Source: Anaerotruncus rubiinfantis (lineage in GTDB: Bacteria > Bacillota > Clostridia > Oscillospirales > Ruminococcaceae). Taken from it: a DNA stretch of 64,000 nucleotides. The stretch lies in assembly GCF_900078395.1 (NCBI RefSeq), contig NZ_FKLA01000009.1, forward strand, positions 2,178,084-2,242,083, given 5' to 3'. How positions within the stretch are numbered: the first letter of the stretch is position 1; each line of letters opens with the position of its first letter. Position numbers and translations under genes: made by a program. Under the pieces are notes generated by a model. The model did not search any database and had not been told where the DNA came from. It saw only the letters and a list, made by a program, of their open reading frames with translations. Positions 9,423 to 18,969 of this stretch are shown here, piece after piece.

Positions 9423-10934
9423 TCAAAGCTCCCCTTTACCAAGTTCAATCATCCGTTCCACCATACTCTCAATCGTGGCCTCTTTTGCGATTGCGGTGCG
9501 CATACCGGACTCTTTTGCGGCCGCCTCGGTCGCCTTCCCGATACAGACCGCCGTAAATTTCAGGTTGTCCTGCCTGCCAAGCGTATTTACAAACCCGCGT
9601 ACAGTCGAAGCGCTTGTAAACGCCACATAATCAACCTCTCCGGCATCGAGCATCCGTGCCGCCACATCCGCGTTTGGCCAAGTGTAACGCGTCTCATAAA
9701 CCGCAAGATCGTCGTATGCGACTGCTGCCGCTTTAAGCGTTTTGGGCAAGCCAGCCGAACCTTCTTTTGCCCGCGCGAGCAGTACCCGTTCATCCGGCCG
9801 CACCTCGCGTACCAGCGCCTTCCCGAGCGCTTCGCCGCTGTAAATTTCCGGCACCAGATCCGGGATCAGCCCGCGCATTTCGAGTTCCGCTGCGGTCGCA
9901 GAGCCGATTGCAGCAAGTTTTATGCCCCCAAGCGCGCGCACGTCCTTCCCGCGCCCTCTCAGCGCGTCAAAGAAAAGCCGTACGCCCGCCGGGCTGGTGA
10001 AAACGAGCCAACTGTATTCCCTCAATCGTGAAAACGCTTCATCAAGTTCCGGGTTTGGTTCCAGCGGCATAGTTTCTATGCAGGGCAGCTCGATCACCTG
10101 TGCGCCGTAATCGCGCAGAAGCTGTGAAAACCGGCCGGCGCGATTCCTCGGCCGGGTGACGAGCACCGTCCTGCCGCCGAGCGGGCGTTTCTCCATCCAG
10201 GAAAATTCCTCCGCCAGCGCGCAGACCCGGCCAACCGCAATGACCGCCGGCGTGCCGATCCCCGCTTCCCGCGCGTGTTCCGGGAGCGCTTTGACTGTGG
10301 ACACAACGGTACGCTGCGCGGCCGTGGTACCGCGCTCGATGATGGCCGCGGGCGTCTCGGCGGGCATCCCCGCCCGCAGCAGCCCCTTGCAGATCTCCTC
10401 CAGCGCGCCGACTCCCATCAGGAAGATCAGAGTCCCACCGAGCCGCACCAGCGCTTCATAGTCGATCTGCGCTTCCGGCACATGTTTGGTGTGCCCGGCG
10501 ACGATATGCACAGACGAGCTGAGGCTGCGATGGGAAACTGGAATCCCTGCGTAAGCCGGCACCGAGATGGCCGAAGTCACCCCCGGAACAATTTCAAACG
10601 GGATATTATACTCCGACAGCAGTTCCAGCTCCTCACCGCCGCGCCCGAAAAGGAACGGGTCGCCTCCTTTGAGCCGCACGACCAGTTTTCCGGCCATCGC
10701 TTCCTGCAGCAGGATGCGGTTGATCTCCCCCTGCGGCACCGGGTGGCTTCCCGCCCGCTTGCCAACGTCGATCCTCCTTGCCGAATCCGGGATCAGCGCA
10801 AGAATCTCCGGACTCACAAGCGCGTCGTAGACAACCACGTCCGCCTGTACGAGCAGGTGTTTTCCCTTCAGCGTGAAGAGACCAACGTCCCCCGGGCCCG
10901 CCCCTACCAGATAGACCTTTCCTTCTTTCATCAT
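9423..10934 (-). CDS. cobA-hemD: uroporphyrinogen-III C-methyltransferase / uroporphyrinogen-III synthase fusion
   Basis: A 503-residue fusion. Residues about 1-245 are the SUMT methyltransferase that makes precorrin-2 ([55 protein letters not shown]). Residues about 250-500 are uroporphyrinogen-III synthase ([53 protein letters not shown]). It carries the cyclised tetrapyrrole straight into the corrin/siroheme branch. This fusion is common in Firmicutes. Its start overlaps the hemC stop by 4 bases. Confidence 0.95.
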   Translation of the reverse strand: MMKEGKVYLVGAGPGDVGLFTLKGKHLLVQADVVVYDALVSPEILALIPDSARRIDVGKRAGSHPVPQGEINRILLQEAMAGKLVVRLKGGDPFLFGRGGEELELLSEYNIPFEIVPGVTSAISVPAYAGIPVSHRSLSSSVHIVAGHTKHVPEAQIDYEALVRLGGTLIFLMGVGALEEICKGLLRAGMPAETPAAIIERGTTAAQRTVVSTVKALPEHAREAGIGTPAVIAVGRVCALAEEFSWMEKRPLGGRTVLVTRPRNRAGRFSQLLRDYGAQVIELPCIETMPLEPNPELDEAFSRLREYSWLVFTSPAGVRLFFDALRGRGKDVRALGGIKLAAIGSATAAELEMRGLIPDLVPEIYSGEALGKALVREVRPDERVLLARAKEGSAGLPKTLKAAAVAYDDLAVYETRYTWPNADVAARMLDAGEVDYVAFTSASTVRGFVNTLGRQDNLKFTAVCIGKATEAAAKESGMRTAIAKEATIESMVERMIELGKGEL

Positions 10935-11803
10935 TTTCCCTCCAGCGTCCGCGCGAGCGTCTCCCCAAGGTGTTCAGCCTGTTCCACCGCGCCGGAGAGC
11001 TTTCCGGTGCGGTAATTTTCGCCGTCCGCTTCACAATATAACCCGGTCAGCCGTAGCTCCCGACCGGAAATCTCCGCGTACGCCGCGACCGGGGAGGAAC
11101 ATCCCCCGTCGAGCGCTCGTACAAAAGCCCGTTCGGCCAGCGCCGCATAGCGGGATGCAGCATCCCCGACCGCGTCCAGGAATCCCACGTCCTCCCCGGC
11201 ACGGCACTGCACCGCCAGGATCCCCTGCCCAGCCGCCGGAATCATTTCATCCGTGGAAAAACAGCGGCTGATCCGCTTTCCAAGCCCAAGCCGGTCAAGC
11301 CCTGCCGCGGCCAGCACGAGCGCGCCATATTCCCCGCCGTCGAGTTTGGCAAGGCGGGTGAGCACATTGCCCCGAACGCTTTTTACCGGGCTACCCGGAA
11401 AAAGCCTTGCAAGCTGCAGCTGGCGGCGCGGGCTCGAACAGCCGATCGGTCCGGCGTTTTCGCCGCCATGCGGCAGCACCAGCACGTCGCGCGGGTCCGC
11501 CCGGCGGGAAAACGCCGCAAGCGGCAGATCTTCCGGGATCTGCATCGGCATATCCTTGAGGCTGTGGACCGAAAGATCGATCACGCCGCCGCGCAGCGCC
11601 CGTTCGAGCTCCTTTACAAAAAGGCCCTTGCCGCCGATCTTGTCAAGTGTACGGTCGAGGATCTTATCGCCGGTCGTTTTCATCGTGATGAGCTCGCAGG
11701 TGATCTCCGGATAATTTTCCTCAATCGCCTGGATGACCAGCTGGCTCTGGATCACTGCCAGCCGGCTTTCACGGCTGCCCACACGGATTTTACGCTTCAT
11801 CAT
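10931..11803 (-). CDS. hemC: hydroxymethylbilane synthase HemC
   Basis: Polymerises four porphobilinogens into hydroxymethylbilane on a covalent dipyrromethane cofactor. VGSRESRLAVIQSQLV, SVHSLKDMPMQIPEDL and the cofactor cysteine in ALDGGCSSPVAAYA are all present; about 290 residues. The ATG-ATG at 11803/11800 is preceded by GGAGGAGAGG, so the longer reading from 11827 is unlikely. The start lies inside the end of the cbiJ-sirC fusion. Confidence 0.94.
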   Translation of the reverse strand: MMKRKIRVGSRESRLAVIQSQLVIQAIEENYPEITCELITMKTTGDKILDRTLDKIGGKGLFVKELERALRGGVIDLSVHSLKDMPMQIPEDLPLAAFSRRADPRDVLVLPHGGENAGPIGCSSPRRQLQLARLFPGSPVKSVRGNVLTRLAKLDGGEYGALVLAAAGLDRLGLGKRISRCFSTDEMIPAAGQGILAVQCRAGEDVGFLDAVGDAASRYAALAERAFVRALDGGCSSPVAAYAEISGRELRLTGLYCEADGENYRTGKLSGAVEQAEHLGETLARTLEGK

Positions 11804-13040
11804 GCGGCCTCTCCTCCTCCGGCACAAGTTCGCTGATCCGTTCGCGGATCCGCTCGGTGACCGCGCGGGCCAGGTGATGTCCCGCGCCGCTTGCCGTCAC
11901 CCCAATCACAATCTTTCCCTTCTGTGCCACACCCGGAAAAAAGAAAGTGCATTCCTCTGGCGCGTCCGCCACATTCGCAGGAATTTTCGCGGTTTTCGCC
12001 TCTTCATAGACCGCATGGTTCACCTCGCGGTTGTTGGTTGCGGCAAGCACCAGATCAAATCCTGCGCAGTCCCCGCGCAGGTAGGCGCGGCGGATGAGCG
12101 TCACACCAAGCTGTTCCATTTCCGGGGAAATCTGTGGGGAAATAACCGTGACTTCCCGGCAGAACCGCTGCAAAACCGCCGCGCGGCGGTATGCCACCGC
12201 GCCGCCGCCGAAAACCGCCGCACGGGTTTCTGAAAGGTTGGCAAAAAGCGGGAAAAACGCGGCGCCGGACGGCGCCTTTTTCACAGCTTGCGAAAGGCCA
12301 TAGTCCTTCTGCAAAAGCGCGGTCAGTTCATCGTAAGGCAAACCCGTATCCTCCCGCGGACGCCCGATCACAATGGCCGTCGCACCGGTATCATGCGCCG
12401 CGTCAAGCTTCTCCGGGAATCCTCCCGCGCCGCCGGACTCTTTGGTCACCAGGATGTCCGCTCCTATCTGCCGCAGGGTCGCGCAGTTCATTTCCCGCGT
12501 GAACGGGCCCTGCATTGCAATCAGGTTCTGCACCCGGTAGCCCAGTGCCAGGCAGCGCTGAACCGATTCGATGGTTGGAAGCACCCGCGGAAAGATCCGC
12601 TCCTGATAGTCCGGCACACGCGTGAAGATATCGAGTTCCTTGCTTCCGGTCGTGAGCAGAACGTTTCCTTTGGTGGCCGCGATCACCTCCGCCGCGCCAA
12701 AGGCGTCTGCCACATAGACGCAGCCCTCCGCCGCGCTTTCCGGCCTGGAAAGGCGCAGACAGCGCACACCGGCCGCGGCGCAGGCCGCCCGTATGTTTCC
12801 GGTGACAAGCGCCGCGTAAGGGTGGGTCGCGTCGATCACACAGTCCAGCTGCAGAGACTGCAGCAGGGTGGTCATCTCATCCGCATCCAGCCGGTCGGCA
12901 AAGACCTGTACGTTTTCAGGCAAAAGCAGCTTTCCATATGCGGTGGCGACGCTGGCACAGACCGACGCGCCGCATCCATCGAGCCATTCAATCAGCCTTC
13001 GTCCCTCCGAAGTCCCCGCAAAAACCAGAAAATGCGCCAT
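11790..13040 (-). CDS. cbiJ-sirC: fusion of cobalt-precorrin-6A reductase (CbiJ) and precorrin-2 dehydrogenase (SirC-like)
   Basis: A 416-residue protein with two unrelated activities. Residues about 1-250 match CbiJ/CobK, which reduces precorrin-6A (MAHFLVFAGTSEGRRLIEWL, CVIDATHPYAALVT, LLTTGSKELDIF, ILVTKESGGAGGFPEKLDAA). Residues about 255-416 match the siroheme synthase N-terminal domain, an NAD-dependent precorrin-2 dehydrogenase (PLFANLSETRAAVFGGGAVAYRRAAVL, DLVLAATNNREVNHAVYEEA, FFFPGVAQKGKIVIGVTASG). No stop or frameshift separates them. The dehydrogenase half makes the sirohydrochlorin used by CbiX; the reductase half acts later. A fusion of non-consecutive steps is unusual. Confidence 0.92.
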   Translation of the reverse strand: MAHFLVFAGTSEGRRLIEWLDGCGASVCASVATAYGKLLLPENVQVFADRLDADEMTTLLQSLQLDCVIDATHPYAALVTGNIRAACAAAGVRCLRLSRPESAAEGCVYVADAFGAAEVIAATKGNVLLTTGSKELDIFTRVPDYQERIFPRVLPTIESVQRCLALGYRVQNLIAMQGPFTREMNCATLRQIGADILVTKESGGAGGFPEKLDAAHDTGATAIVIGRPREDTGLPYDELTALLQKDYGLSQAVKKAPSGAAFFPLFANLSETRAAVFGGGAVAYRRAAVLQRFCREVTVISPQISPEMEQLGVTLIRRAYLRGDCAGFDLVLAATNNREVNHAVYEEAKTAKIPANVADAPEECTFFFPGVAQKGKIVIGVTASGAGHHLARAVTERIRERISELVPEEERPHDEA

Positions 13041-13068
13041 AATTCTCTCCTTGAAGCGTTTGCTTCGC

Positions 13069-13803
13069 TCAACTTTCGGTCACTTTGTAGCCGCGCGGCG
13101 TCACCAGCCTGCCGTCCTGAATCCTTGTATGAGAATTGCCGATAAACACGGTGGTGAACATATCCGCCTCCACGTCTTTCAGTTCCGACAGGGTCATCAC
13201 CGCGCAGGATTCGTCCGTGCGGCCGATATTACGGACCAAGCCCGCCGCGTTTTCCGGCGCGCGGTGGCGCAGCAGGATTTCACAGGCCTTTCTGAGATAA
13301 TCGCCGCGCTTTTTGCTCGCGGGGTTATAAAGGCAGATGCAGAAGTCCGCCGCGGCCGCCGCGGCCAGCCGTTTCTCGATCGTTTCCCAGGGAGTGAGCA
13401 GGTCACTCAGGGAAATCACCGCGAAATCGTGTCCGAGCGGCGCGCCCAGCAGCGCAGCGCCGCTGCACGCGGCGGTCACGCCCGGCACAACCTCAATGTC
13501 CACCGGCGGATAATCCTTCGACAGTTCATAGAGGAGCCCTGCCATCCCATAAACCCCTGGATCGCCGCTGCAAACCATCGAAACGGTATGCCCCTGCGCC
13601 GCCTTTTCAAGCGCCAGCCGGCAGCGTTCCTCCTCCCGGCGCATCGGCGTCGACAGCAGCTGCTTTTGGGGGTAGCGCTCCCGCACCAGATCAATATAGA
13701 CGCTGTAGCCCGCGATCACATCGCTTTCCAAAAGCGCGGCCGCGGCCTGCGGCGTCAGATACTTTGCATCTCCCGGGCCGAGCCCGACCACATACAGTTT
13801 CAT
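13069..13803 (-). CDS. cbiH: cobalt-precorrin-3B C17-methyltransferase CbiH
   Basis: S-adenosylmethionine-dependent methyltransferase that methylates C17 with ring contraction. MKLYVVGLGPGDAKYLTPQA, AGYSVYIDLVRE, VCSGDPGVYGMAGLLYEL and CLYNPASKKRGDYLRKAC are characteristic of CbiH/CobJ. About 244 residues. The ATG at 13803 begins at the conserved motif and overlaps the hemA stop by 4 bases; an upstream in-frame extension lies within hemA. Confidence 0.94.
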   Translation of the reverse strand: MKLYVVGLGPGDAKYLTPQAAAALLESDVIAGYSVYIDLVRERYPQKQLLSTPMRREEERCRLALEKAAQGHTVSMVCSGDPGVYGMAGLLYELSKDYPPVDIEVVPGVTAACSGAALLGAPLGHDFAVISLSDLLTPWETIEKRLAAAAAADFCICLYNPASKKRGDYLRKACEILLRHRAPENAAGLVRNIGRTDESCAVMTLSELKDVEADMFTTVFIGNSHTRIQDGRLVTPRGYKVTES

Positions 13804-15026
13804 ACCTGCTCCTTCCCATGCGCGGATTTTTGCAGTCCTTCGATACATTGCTTCCACAGCTGCGGCGCAAGGTTTTCCCGCAGCCCGTAAAGCAGCCGGG
13901 CGACCGCCTTCTGCGCCGACTGGTTCAGATATCCCGCGAAGGCATCCCGGTCGTCCTGCGCAAGCGGCAGCCGGCGAATCGGTTTTTGCATCCGGCCCAA
14001 CAGGTCATCCGCCGCGCAGGCGCTGATTTCCCCCACTGCCGGGATAAATTCTCGGAAGCGGTACCACGCTTCAAATTCCGCGAGGCAGCTCTGTAAAATC
14101 TCCCGCACCTGTGTGAGTGTTTCATAATCTGCGCGCACCGGACGGCGCCCGCAGATCTGGTCGGTATCATAAAGCGAAAGGTCGGGCCGGTCCGCAAGCG
14201 CGGGGTCGATGTCCCGCGGCACCGCCAAATCGCAGAGGATTGCCGGTGTGGGAAACGGCGCCACATCCGACGCGCGCAGCGTGTAATGCGGGCTGGCGGT
14301 CGCGCTCACCACCACCCGCATACCGGGCAGGTATATCAGCCGTTTTTCATAGGCAATGGTCTGCGCGCCGTCCGGAATACAGACTTCGCCGTGGTGATAC
14401 TGCCGCACAGTCATTAAAACATCACAGCCCTCGGCCACAAGTGCCGAAGCCGCAAGCCTGCCCATCTCGCCGTTTCCGATGACCATACAGGGCAGTCCAT
14501 CGAGCGTTCCCAGCTTCCCGCGCAGAAACGCGACCGTGCTGGCCGCCACCGAGCGGTCAGCGGCTGTGAGCCGCACGTCGGTCTTGACCCGCTTCGCGGC
14601 GGTAACCGCCATGCGGAAGAGGGTCTCCAGCACCGGCCCGGCCGCGCCGCACCCGCGCGCAAGCGCAAGCGCATCCCCCACCTGGGTGATGATCTGATCC
14701 TCCCCAAACACCTGCGATTTAAGCCCACAGGCGAGCGCGAAAAGATGTTCCGCCGCTTCCCGTCCTGCCCGGTCGAGAAAGCAGTCCCGATATTCCGCAG
14801 GGTCCACCCCGCAAACGTCACAGAGCGCCTCGTACGGCAAAAGCTTCCCGCCGCAGATCCAAAGCTCGGTACGGTTGCAGGTCGAAAGGATCACGCACCC
14901 CTGCGCGCCGCCGTCCGCCCGCAGCCTTTCCATGGCTACGGCCGCGGCGCCTCTGGTCATTGCAAACCGTTCGCGCACTTCAACAGGCGCGCGGTTATAA
15001 TCAATCCCTGTCATCCGTATGTCCAA
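13800..15026 (-). CDS. hemA: glutamyl-tRNA reductase HemA, TTG start
   Basis: NADPH-dependent reduction of glutamyl-tRNA to glutamate-1-semialdehyde, first step of the C5 pathway. The catalytic cysteine is in VILSTCNRTELW; FGEDQIITQVGDAL and MVIGNGEMGRLAASALV (nucleotide-binding domain) follow. A GGAGGG site stands 7 bases before a TTG at 15026, and this start puts the catalytic cysteine at residue 50, as in characterised homologues. The first ATG (15014) is poorly spaced. It overlaps cbiG by 26 bases. Having hemA inside a B12 operon ties precursor supply to cobalamin demand. Confidence 0.92.
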   Translation of the reverse strand: MDIRMTGIDYNRAPVEVRERFAMTRGAAAVAMERLRADGGAQGCVILSTCNRTELWICGGKLLPYEALCDVCGVDPAEYRDCFLDRAGREAAEHLFALACGLKSQVFGEDQIITQVGDALALARGCGAAGPVLETLFRMAVTAAKRVKTDVRLTAADRSVAASTVAFLRGKLGTLDGLPCMVIGNGEMGRLAASALVAEGCDVLMTVRQYHHGEVCIPDGAQTIAYEKRLIYLPGMRVVVSATASPHYTLRASDVAPFPTPAILCDLAVPRDIDPALADRPDLSLYDTDQICGRRPVRADYETLTQVREILQSCLAEFEAWYRFREFIPAVGEISACAADDLLGRMQKPIRRLPLAQDDRDAFAGYLNQSAQKAVARLLYGLRENLAPQLWKQCIEGLQKSAHGKEQV

Positions 15027-16056
15027 AACGTACCCTCCAGTTTGCCACGGCCGCCGCGGCTGTGACAGCATTCCTGCTCTGTTTGCGCATCAGCAGGTTC
15101 CCGCCTGAAACGAGCACCGCGGCCCGTTCACAGACATTGTCCACCCCGACCGCGCCCTTTACAAACGCCGAGCCGGAAAATGATCCCTCCAACGCGCCGA
15201 GCGTCCCGGCGGACGCGGTGCACAGCGGCAGGCGGTATTTCTCGCAGAAGGCCAGGATGCACGGCTCCCGTGCCTTTAAATCGATCGTCGCGACCTCCCG
15301 GACCGCCTGCACCGAAAGGTCGTTCTGCGAAAGCAGCGCCAGGATCGCTTCCTCGAAGACCTCCGGCGCTACATCCTTGCGGCAGCCCACCCCAAGCGTC
15401 ACAATGCGCGGGACGAGATGCAGGGTACGCAAAAACGGCTCGTCCCTGCCGGAAAATGAAACACAGATGCCAAGCGGTCCGTCCTCCGCCATCGTGAGCC
15501 CCTGCGGCAGCGCGCTTTCGACCACGAAATCGCTGCAAAACCCCACCGCATTCCCATCGAGCAGCGCTGCGGAAACCGCTTTCGCGTTCTCCCGCTCGCA
15601 GATTGCAAGATTCTGCTCCTTTGCCCACACGTCGACCGCAAACCGGCCGTTTAAATCTGTAGCGGTCGTGATAACCGGCGTCGCGTCCAAGCACTCCGCA
15701 AGCTCCCGCGCCAGTTTGTTCGCACCGCCCATATGCCCCGAAAGCAGCGGAATCACAAAGTTTGCCTGCTCATCCACCGAAAGCACGGCCGGGTCGGTGA
15801 GTTTATCTTTCACATGCGGCGCGATCGCCCGCACGGCGATGCCCGCCGCGCCCACAAAGATGATCCCATCGCTTTCCCCAAAAGAGCGGGCCGTCCAGCT
15901 TTCAAGCGGTTCCAGCAGCGGCGTGAGGCCGCCGTTACCGGCGTGGCGCGGCATGGCACAGGCGCTGCACAGATGCCCGTTCTCCCGCAGTATCCCGCGC
16001 AGCGCAGCGGCAACCCGCGCACCGTTTTCAGTGAAAGAAACGACTGAAATTCTCAT
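15001..16056 (-). CDS. cbiG: cobalt-precorrin-5A hydrolase CbiG
   Basis: Opens the delta-lactone of cobalt-precorrin-5A with loss of acetaldehyde; specific to the anaerobic pathway. About 351 residues. The N-terminal part begins MRISVVSFTENGARVAAALR, the central domain has IFVGAAGIAVRAIAPHVKDKLTDPAV and LSGHMGGANKLARELA, and the C-terminal domain TLGVGCRKDVAPEVFEEAI and TASAGTLGALEG. The ATG at 16056 overlaps the cbiF stop by 4 bases; the longer in-frame reading lies inside cbiF. Confidence 0.94.
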   Translation of the reverse strand: MRISVVSFTENGARVAAALRGILRENGHLCSACAMPRHAGNGGLTPLLEPLESWTARSFGESDGIIFVGAAGIAVRAIAPHVKDKLTDPAVLSVDEQANFVIPLLSGHMGGANKLARELAECLDATPVITTATDLNGRFAVDVWAKEQNLAICERENAKAVSAALLDGNAVGFCSDFVVESALPQGLTMAEDGPLGICVSFSGRDEPFLRTLHLVPRIVTLGVGCRKDVAPEVFEEAILALLSQNDLSVQAVREVATIDLKAREPCILAFCEKYRLPLCTASAGTLGALEGSFSGSAFVKGAVGVDNVCERAAVLVSGGNLLMRKQSRNAVTAAAAVANWRVRFGHTDDRD

Positions 16057-16820
16057 ACCAGCGCCTCGCGGTAACCGGTCGTGAATGCCGGGTCGTAAAG
16101 CTTCGAGCGGGCATAATCCTCCCCGAGGAAATCTCCCACCAGGATGAGCGCCGTTTTGGTGATGCGATGCTCCTCGGCCAGCGCCGGGAGCAGCCCGACC
16201 GTGCATACGATCGTTTTTTCGTCCGGCCAGCTCGCTTTATAAACGATCGCGGCGGGCGTATCCTCCGGATAGCCGCCCGCGATAAGCTTTTCGGAAAGCC
16301 GTTCCACCATCCCCGCGCTGAGATAGACGGCCATCGAGGCGCGGTGCGCGGCCAGCTTTTCAATTTCCTCCCGCTCCGGCACCGGCGTGCGTCCAGCCAT
16401 ACGGGTGACAATCAGCGTCTGGGAAACGTCCGGCAGGGTATATTCCGCGCCGCCGAGGTGCGCAAGCGCCGCCGCCGCGCCGGAAAAAGCGCTCACCCCA
16501 GGCGTCACGTCATAACGAACCCCCGCTTCTTCGAGCAAATCTATCTGCTCGCGGATGGCGCCGTAAAGCGACGGGTCGCCGGTATGCAGCCGCACAGTGC
16601 TTTTCCCGGCAGCTTCGGCCGCCTGCACCACCGAAAAAACCTCCTCCAGCGTCATTTTCGCGCTGTCATGGATTTCACAGCCCGGCTTCGCTTCCTTTAA
16701 AAGTGCGGGGTTCACAAGCGATCCTGCGTAGATGATCACATCCGCCTCGCGCAGGAGCCTTTGCCCGCGCACGGTGATGAGGTCCGGCGCGCCGCAGCCC
16801 GCTCCCACAAAATGCACCAT
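16053..16820 (-). CDS. cbiF: cobalt-precorrin-4 C11-methyltransferase CbiF
   Basis: S-adenosylmethionine-dependent C11 methyltransferase, about 255 residues. MVHFVGAGCGAPDLITVRGQRLL, ADVIIYAGSLVN, RLHTGDPSLYGAIREQ and VTPGVSAFSGAAAALA identify CbiF/CobM. The ATG at 16820 starts at the domain; upstream codons lie in the intergenic gap and the end of cbiL. It is separated from cbiL by 8 bases and overlaps cbiG by 4 bases. Confidence 0.95.
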   Translation of the reverse strand: MVHFVGAGCGAPDLITVRGQRLLREADVIIYAGSLVNPALLKEAKPGCEIHDSAKMTLEEVFSVVQAAEAAGKSTVRLHTGDPSLYGAIREQIDLLEEAGVRYDVTPGVSAFSGAAAALAHLGGAEYTLPDVSQTLIVTRMAGRTPVPEREEIEKLAAHRASMAVYLSAGMVERLSEKLIAGGYPEDTPAAIVYKASWPDEKTIVCTVGLLPALAEEHRITKTALILVGDFLGEDYARSKLYDPAFTTGYREALV

Positions 16821-16828
16821 AACCGCAC

Positions 16829-17521
16829 CTATCCTTTCACGACAATGATCGAAAAATAACTTGCATCCGCGTCCGCCCCGTCGAGAGAATTGAACACCCG
16901 CTCGCCCTCCATGCCACACTTCTGGACCATCCGCGCGCTTTCATAAAGCCCGCGTTCTTTCAGCCGCGCCTTCACCTGTTCGATCGATTTTCCGGTTTTC
17001 ATCAGAACTTTGGCGCCGGCGTAACCGAGCCCCTCATCCACACTGGAATAGGAACCGGGGATGATGTGCAGCGGCTGGGACGCCTCGGTGAGGCTGACGC
17101 CGAGCCGGGCGGCCGCGGCACAGAAAGACGGCACGCCCGCGATCACGCGCGTTTCATATCCGCAGGCGCGGACACGTTCGTCAAGATAGAAATAAGTGGA
17201 ATAGACCGACACGTCCCCCAAAGTGAGAAACGCCACGTCGCTGCCCGCCGCGAGCAGCTCCATGAGCATGTCCGCCGCCTTGCCGCGGGTACGGTCGAGC
17301 TCCGCCTTATCACGGGTCATCGGCATGGAAAGCTCGACAATCTGTTTTCTGGAAATTTCCGGCACCGCTTGCAGGGCGATGCCCAACGCGATCGGGGCGT
17401 TTTCATCCGCAGAACGCGGCACCGCGATGACCGGGCACTGCCGTATGATCCGCGCCGCTTTGAGCGTGAGCAATTCCGGGTCGCCGGGGCCGACGCTCAC
17501 GCCGTATAAGGTTCCGTTCAT
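16829..17521 (-). CDS. cbiL: cobalt-precorrin-2 C20-methyltransferase CbiL
   Basis: Methylates C20 of cobalt-precorrin-2, the first corrin-specific methylation. It has 230 residues; MNGTLYGVSVGPGDPELLTLKA, FLTLGDVSVYSTYFYLDERV and IAGVPSFCAAAARLG are typical of CbiL/CobI. Its start overlaps the cbiD stop by 4 bases. Confidence 0.95.
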   Translation of the reverse strand: MNGTLYGVSVGPGDPELLTLKAARIIRQCPVIAVPRSADENAPIALGIALQAVPEISRKQIVELSMPMTRDKAELDRTRGKAADMLMELLAAGSDVAFLTLGDVSVYSTYFYLDERVRACGYETRVIAGVPSFCAAAARLGVSLTEASQPLHIIPGSYSSVDEGLGYAGAKVLMKTGKSIEQVKARLKERGLYESARMVQKCGMEGERVFNSLDGADADASYFSIIVVKG

Positions 17522-18705
17522 ATGGGTTCCTCCGTCTGTCTGAGCTTTTCGAGCAGCGCCGCCGCGCCAGTCGTCTGGCCGAGCACGCCGCGTGGATTGG
17601 AAAAGAGCACTGCGCCCACCGGGATTCCCCCGGCGCGGCGCTCCAAATGAAATTCGATCCTTTGCAGGATGAACCGAACGGTATCGTTTAATACACCGCC
17701 CGCTTCGAGCAGGCCGAGCGCTTCGTCGGTGGTCGCGCAGTCGAGCAGCCGCTTCACCAGCAGCCTGTCCGCGCCCGCCCGCGCCGCATAGGCCGTCAAT
17801 ATCTCCATACGCGCATCCGCCACCCGCGAATGCGTCTCAAAAATGCCCCCCGCAAGCTTCACAAGCTTGCCGATATGCCCGACGAGCAGAATTCCGGAAA
17901 ATCTCAACCGCACCGCATGGTCGATCGCCTCGCCGATGTAATTGGAGCAGAGCACCGACCGGGAAAGATCGAGCCGCAACGCCCTTCGCGCAAATGTCTC
18001 GCCGTAGTTGCCCGGCGTCAGCAGAACCGGCCCATTTCCGGCGGCATACCGCACGCCAAGCTCGGTGCGGATCGTTTCGACGAGCGCCGTTTCGCTCATC
18101 GGCTCGACGATGCCGGTTGTCCCAAGGATCGAGATACCGCCCACAATGCCCAGCCTCGGATTGAAGGTCCGCGCGGCAATCTGTTCGCCCTGCGGCACCT
18201 CAATTACCACCCGCAGGCCTGTTTCCATTCCACAATCCCCCAGCGCTTCGCGCGCTGCCCGGGCGATCATCTCGCGCGGGACGCGGTTGATGGCCGCCGC
18301 GCCGGGCGGCTGGTCAAGCCCGGGCCGGGTCACCCTGGCCGCCGCGCCGGGCGGCTGGTCAAGCCCGGGCCGGGTCACCCGGCCGACGCCGTTTCCGCCG
18401 TCGACCGAAATCAGCCCATCCGGCTCTGCCGTCACACAGGCAAAGATCAAAAGCCCATCGGTCGCGTCCGCGTCGTCGCCCGCGTCCTTGCGCACCGCGC
18501 ATCGCGCCGTTTTTCCGTCAAACGACGCCGCCTCAACCGGAAGTGCCAAACGGACTCCCCCCGGTGTTTCAATGACGGACTCAATGGGAGCGCAGCCGGT
18601 CAGCAGCATCCGAGCCGCCGCTTTCGCGGCCGCCGCAGCGCACGACCCGGTCGTATAGCCGCAGCGCAGCCTCTGCGCGCCGCAGTAGACGTAACGTTCG
18701 AGCAT
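17518..18705 (-). CDS. cbiD: cobalt-precorrin-5B C1-methyltransferase CbiD, with an internal 15-residue duplication
   Basis: CbiD methylates C1 of cobalt-precorrin-5B; it is the first gene of the operon. The N-terminal RCGYTTGSCAAAAAKAAARML is the family signature; SILGTTGIVEPMSE and LLVGHIGKLVKLAGGIFETHSR are also conserved. Around residues 109-138 a 15-residue unit containing VTRPGLDQPPGAAA occurs twice in succession because of an exact 45-bp duplication. This adds 15 residues to an otherwise normal length. The ATG at 18705 has an AGGGGGGA site and lies about 145 bases downstream of the riboswitch terminator. Confidence 0.94.
   Translation of the reverse strand: MLERYVYCGAQRLRCGYTTGSCAAAAAKAAARMLLTGCAPIESVIETPGGVRLALPVEAASFDGKTARCAVRKDAGDDADATDGLLIFACVTAEPDGLISVDGGNGVGRVTRPGLDQPPGAAARVTRPGLDQPPGAAAINRVPREMIARAAREALGDCGMETGLRVVIEVPQGEQIAARTFNPRLGIVGGISILGTTGIVEPMSETALVETIRTELGVRYAAGNGPVLLTPGNYGETFARRALRLDLSRSVLCSNYIGEAIDHAVRLRFSGILLVGHIGKLVKLAGGIFETHSRVADARMEILTAYAARAGADRLLVKRLLDCATTDEALGLLEAGGVLNDTVRFILQRIEFHLERRAGGIPVGAVLFSNPRGVLGQTTGAAALLEKLRQTEEPI
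18291..18380. repeat. perfect 45-bp tandem duplication inside cbiD
   Basis: Bases 18291-18335 and 18336-18380 are identical (each runs from TGGCCGCCGCGCCGGGCG to GGGTCACCC). The unit is 45 bp, so the frame is kept and cbiD gains 15 residues, rich in Pro, Gly and Ala. The perfect identity suggests a recent slippage event or an assembly artefact. Confidence 0.95.
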
Positions 18706-18850
18706 CCCCGTCCCCCCTTGGTTTTCGGCAGGCGTCCGGCTGTGCCGGGCCGCGCGGCGATAAATCCTTCTCTGAAATTATACCGCATATGTGACATTTT
18801 TGAAATACGGAAAGCGCATTTGGCCGTTTGGGGCGTTTTACACTTCCGGA

Positions 18851-18890
18851 CAAAAAGAAAGCCGTCCGGGCGGACAAGTTCCCGAACGGC
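18851..18890 (-). terminator. intrinsic terminator of the cobalamin riboswitch
   Basis: On the minus strand GCCGTTCGGG (18890-18881) pairs with CCCGGACGGC (18870-18861), including one G-T pair, and is followed by TTTCTTTTTG. It lies between the B12 box and cbiD, as expected for transcriptional attenuation when cobalamin is bound. Confidence 0.85.
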
Positions 18891-18969
18891 GAAAAAAGAC
18901 GGACATCCGGATTTTATCATCCGGCCGCCTGATTTCTCACGCCCGCAAAAGAACCGTCCGCCGCGCGAT

